A stretch of 64,000 nt of DNA from Sacculina carcini (lineage: Eukaryota > Arthropoda > Thecostraca > Sacculinidae). The stretch covers positions 12,251,664 through 12,315,663 of the forward strand of contig OU696572.1 of assembly GCA_916048095.2 (NCBI GenBank), written 5' to 3'. A program made the translations under genes and the position numbers. Under the pieces are notes generated by a model. That model searched no databases. It was not told where the DNA came from and saw only the letters and a list, made by a program, of their open reading frames with translations. Shown piece after piece: positions 60,877 to 64,000 of this stretch (the stretch's first letter is position 1; every line of letters begins with the position of its first letter).

Positions 60877-63800
60877 TCAATATGCATATTCCTGTAACCA
60901 TCTTGGCGGTCTCCTTGTTCTGGCCGATCTGCGTGGATTGACATCTACGCGAACTTCAGAAACATCGCTCTCATCAACAGAAGCATCATCCACGTCACTA
61001 TCATCTAAAAGTGTGTGCCATCTTGCTTCTGTATTCCTCACTGCCTGCGCATCTCTGTCAATTGTGTCGCGACAGGTGGCATCACTTTCGCCATCAGCAC
61101 GCACATCTAGAACATGTCGTGGCATCCCGTCGACTTCTACATTGTTTGCGGATATTATACCTGTGATTCTTCCTTTCATCCATTTAGACGTACATCTAGC
61201 ATTGGGAGGCTTGACTAGTACTTTTTGTCCAACCCTATATCTACACGCGGTGTCAGTCTCCAGTAGTTTCGGCTCAGATCGGGGATGCCTCCATTGATAA
61301 TTGTAAATAGATGAACTCGGTGAAATACTCAGGTTTCCAGTGTCATGCACGGCTAAATTATAGTAAAACACCGCATCTAATGGTGATCCTCCCGTTCTTG
61401 CTGCAGCACGCTTAATCGTCCGGTGGTTCCGTTCAACAATGCCGTTCCCCGACGGTCGATAAGCGGCACGAAATCTTCGTCGAACATTCCATTTCCGACA
61501 TAAATTCTCGAGTTGACTGGATCTGAAAGTCCTGCTGTTATCGATCAAAATTTCTGACGGAGGCCCTCGTTCTGTGAATATCTGCTCCAGGTTGTCTACA
61601 ACGTCTCTCGAGTTCTCTGAGCCGACTTGTCTCCAGATTGCGAAGCGACTAGGACCACAGTCAACCACAGTTAAGTAGCATCGACCCTGATAATGAGTGG
61701 TATCCACTGACAATCGCAACCAATTCTTGTCAACATTCAGATTTCCAGTCTCGTGTCGTGCGGGCGCAGGATCTACCATACGACATTGGGCGCAATTTCT
61801 CACACATCGCTCGACATCATCTTTAGTCACATCATTCCTCACTAATCTTGCTAGCTGTAAGGTCCTATTGACACCGAAATGGTGATCTTGATGAAGAACA
61901 TCAACAGATACAGCACATAATCCACTATTTAACTTTCCAGGTTCCGTTTTCGTTACTCTACTTTTACTCGTTAACCACCTTTTTCCGACTCTGGTCATCG
62001 CATCGGCCTTGTTCAAACTAGAAGGAACAAAAGAGACAGTAACCACCAAATTCAATTCCGCGACTAAATCTTTAAAAACGGAGAGTCTTCTTTTCACTAA
62101 GATTTCCGACATTCCAGTCACCTTTATTCTTTGATCGCCCTCCAGCGTTGACTTCACCCACCTCATAACAGTCACAGAATCAGTCATAATTTCAATCTTC
62201 TTGAGGTTCCACTTCAAAGCAAGATTTAAACCCTTTAGTACCGCATCCAGTTCAGCTAAGTTAATATGTTGACAATCGTCACCCTTTCGGAGCCATGCCG
62301 CATCTTCCACTCTGTAGTCTCCGATTTCTAACACAACACCCACAGCCAAGCTGCTCGCATCGCACCATGCACGACCTTCACTGGTGGACGAAACGCAAAA
62401 TTTTCCCTTCACTGGATCGTCTGTTTCAATCCTATTAAGCAATTCTTTCAACATGTTCACAGCCGTACTTCCAATTTCATCATCCCATCTGCAACCCTCA
62501 CATGCTCTCTTAATAAAACTGCAAGCCACTCTGGCCCACCCACACACAGGATAGTGGCCAACAATCTTCCCACAAATCGCAAATAACTCCCGTCGACTCA
62601 AATAGTCATTCACATCAGCAACTTGAGGAAGCTTGTTGCCTCTACCGAACCAAAGCTCTCCTTTATCGTTATTTTTCAGCGCTAACCCCAATACGCGACC
62701 ACCATTCAGCTCTTCTGGCGGCTTCGCCACCAGCCCAAATCGAGAAAGATGTTCGACAACACTCTCAGCTGAAATAACGTTCTCATCTACGATGACATCA
62801 TCAATATAGCAGTCTGTAGCCTCCTTCACCCTTTCGTCCTGGTCTAACACCTTCTTCACAATCTTGGTCATTATTTTTGGCGCACTTGATAGACCGAAGC
62901 CAAGTCTTGTAAGGTAATACAAAACTCCTCGAAACATCACCCGCTGGTATGGCCATAAACTCTCATCTACTCTCACTTGTAAATATGCTGACTGGAGATC
63001 AACAATCTTGAGATTATCAGACATTCGTCGCCAACGTCGGAGAGTTTCGGGACAAACTGCAGCGTCAACACCAGGATTGCTCTCTACCGATTTGTTGAGC
63101 TCACGAAAATCCATAACTGGTCTCACTTTGTCTTTATTTTCGTGTACGACGGCCATCAATGGAATTATCCCTTTCCTGTCAAGCTGATTTTCACATCTTT
63201 TCAACCAACCTTTCTCAATCCATGAACATATTTCATTTTCCATTCTCGCAGTCACCTGTTCCGATCTAGCGGTATCATAGTAGGCAATCTGATTCTTAGT
63301 CACAGCAGGTTGATTGTTCTTCCAAAACCACTTGACCACCCATGAAATCCCATCAAATTCAGCAGAAAAATCGCTGTCGTTTATCTTAATGCGACCTCGT
63401 GAATGACTTGCCGGTCTTAATATTTTCTTCTCTCCCGTAGCACACTGCACAACCTTATGAATGTTCGACGTCGGCACCACAGACTCATTATTCATCACTT
63501 CTTCAAACACGATTTCCTCATTTCTCCATCTAAATCCCCCAGTAGCCCTGACAAAATCCATACCGGCAATCACATCCACACCAGGAATTAATCTACCCAT
63601 AACGGTGCACTCTAGTTCAACGTTCCTTCCTCGAATGTCCAACGAAATTCTTGTGCTTCCTAGAGTAGTCACCATTTTCCCGTCAACGCCATATAACACT
63701 CCTGCTCTCACATGATACTTTGGCACAACCCAACACCCAACGACCGACTTTGTGCACCCAGTATCCAATAATACTCGAACTGGCTTTCTATTTACTGCAC

Positions 63801-63981
63801 CAACAAGTATAGGTAGCGCCTTTATAGATGACTCGGAGGAGCTTCCGGCGCAGAAACTCCTCCACTCACGTTTCCCGGAGCATTGGGACACATCCTGGCC
63901 ATATGACCTTCTTTCTGACATAACCAGCAACTGATATCCGGTTTCAGCCTGCAGAATCTCATCATGTGTGGTCCACCACAT
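60877..63981 (-). CDS. Gypsy-type retrotransposon Pol polyprotein, uninterrupted
   Basis: An open frame of 1034 codons with all Pol domains. Protease: LLDTGCTKSVVG, active-site Asp at 73. Reverse transcriptase: VRPVMDFRELNKS about 287 and YIDD at 392-395. RNase H: D541, E577 (NLAELDAV), D601. Integrase: HHCC-type zinc finger (HQDHH ... CAQC, 697-733) and catalytic D760, D814, E850 in DD35E spacing. A GPY/F-like C-terminal module follows (KWMKGRITGI about 935). The order PR-RT-RH-IN is that of Ty3/Gypsy elements. No stop or frameshift is seen, so the copy may be young. The first 35 or so codons overlap the gag end in another frame and are probably not translated as such. Confidence 0.92.
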   Translation of the reverse strand: MWWTTHDEILQAETGYQLLVMSERRSYGQDVSQCSGKREWRSFCAGSSSESSIKALPILVGAVNRKPVRVLLDTGCTKSVVGCWVVPKYHVRAGVLYGVDGKMVTTLGSTRISLDIRGRNVELECTVMGRLIPGVDVIAGMDFVRATGGFRWRNEEIVFEEVMNNESVVPTSNIHKVVQCATGEKKILRPASHSRGRIKINDSDFSAEFDGISWVVKWFWKNNQPAVTKNQIAYYDTARSEQVTARMENEICSWIEKGWLKRCENQLDRKGIIPLMAVVHENKDKVRPVMDFRELNKSVESNPGVDAAVCPETLRRWRRMSDNLKIVDLQSAYLQVRVDESLWPYQRVMFRGVLYYLTRLGFGLSSAPKIMTKIVKKVLDQDERVKEATDCYIDDVIVDENVISAESVVEHLSRFGLVAKPPEELNGGRVLGLALKNNDKGELWFGRGNKLPQVADVNDYLSRRELFAICGKIVGHYPVCGWARVACSFIKRACEGCRWDDEIGSTAVNMLKELLNRIETDDPVKGKFCVSSTSEGRAWCDASSLAVGVVLEIGDYRVEDAAWLRKGDDCQHINLAELDAVLKGLNLALKWNLKKIEIMTDSVTVMRWVKSTLEGDQRIKVTGMSEILVKRRLSVFKDLVAELNLVVTVSFVPSSLNKADAMTRVGKRWLTSKSRVTKTEPGKLNSGLCAVSVDVLHQDHHFGVNRTLQLARLVRNDVTKDDVERCVRNCAQCRMVDPAPARHETGNLNVDKNWLRLSVDTTHYQGRCYLTVVDCGPSRFAIWRQVGSENSRDVVDNLEQIFTERGPPSEILIDNSRTFRSSQLENLCRKWNVRRRFRAAYRPSGNGIVERNHRTIKRAAARTGGSPLDAVFYYNLAVHDTGNLSISPSSSIYNYQWRHPRSEPKLLETDTACRYRVGQKVLVKPPNARCTSKWMKGRITGIISANNVEVDGMPRHVLDVRADGESDATCRDTIDRDAQAVRNTEARWHTLLDDSDVDDASVDESDVSEVRVDVNPRRSARTRRPPRWLQEYAY

Positions 63982-64000
63982 CGGAAACAGCGCACGGACT
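63822..64000 (-). CDS. Gag 3' end with two zinc knuckles (partial)
   Basis: A second minus-strand frame runs from the window edge to TAA (63822-63824). It contains CFRCGGPHMMRFC and CWLCQKEGHMARMC, two CCHC zinc knuckles as in nucleocapsid (the first is one residue short of the usual spacing). The rest of gag lies beyond the window. Confidence 0.75.
   Translation of the reverse strand, partial: SVRCFRCGGPHMMRFCRLKPDISCWLCQKEGHMARMCPNAPGNVSGGVSAPEAPPSHL
63870..63876 (-). promoter_or_regulatory. Candidate -1 frameshift site GGGAAAC
   Basis: On the minus strand G-GGA-AAC fits the X-XXY-YYZ slippery heptamer in the gag frame (CCG GGA AAC). It lies just after the second zinc knuckle and 46 bases before the gag stop. 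A -1 shift here enters the pol frame at GKREWRSFC, where pol is open. Confidence 0.6.

Noticed and set aside
61697..63934. Plus-strand ORFs over the retrotransposon
   Set aside because: Antisense shadows of the intact pol frame.

Overview
The window is genomic DNA of an invertebrate metazoan. It has intron-rich genes with animal-specific architectures (KDM6A/UTX, SIN3 with PAH domains, YEATS4, CTDNEP1, a p24/TMED protein), GC-rich exons, AT-rich intergenic DNA and a varied transposon load (hAT, Tc1/mariner-type MITE, LINE tails, a tRNA-derived SINE, Gypsy-type LTR elements). Protein divergence from vertebrates is too large for a vertebrate. I cannot name the phylum.

Layout. 1-2085 (+): the 3' part of a TMED/p24 gene entering from the left. 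3771-6233 (-): a complete five-exon CTDNEP1 (243 aa). 7393-36878 (+): a complete 19-exon KDM6A/UTX (1473 aa by my splice model; all exon phases join and the total is a multiple of three). 36879-42250: intergenic DNA with a tRNA-Val-derived SINE and a hAT element with intact terminal inverted repeats and a perfect 8-bp target duplication. 42893-58052 (+): a complete 18-exon SIN3 (1785 aa). 58549-59905 (-): a complete five-exon YEATS4/GAS41 (230 aa), tail to tail with SIN3. About 60400-64000 (-): the 3' part of a Gypsy-type LTR retrotransposon (gag end, pol, one LTR) running off the window.

Three of the five genes are chromatin regulators: an H3K27 demethylase, the SIN3-HDAC scaffold and an acyl-lysine reader. 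CTDNEP1 and KDM6A diverge across about 1.2 kb. TMED/CTDNEP1 and SIN3/YEATS4 are convergent pairs.

The most unusual feature is intron construction. Nearly every 3' splice site is a (TG)n tract followed by YAG instead of a pyrimidine tract. Many of the same introns begin with (CA)n-type sequence just after the donor. The polarity follows the gene strand: it is reversed, in window coordinates, in the minus-strand YEATS4. The two ends of a pre-mRNA intron could therefore pair. In at least four introns the tandem array contains repeated copies of the exon end together with its donor site. About a quarter of donors are GTCAG-type. Two multi-kilobase minisatellites lie in introns: about 4.1 kb of 27/24-bp units in KDM6A intron 10, each carrying a TGACGTAA-like bZIP motif, and about 2.8 kb of 26-bp units in SIN3 intron 10.
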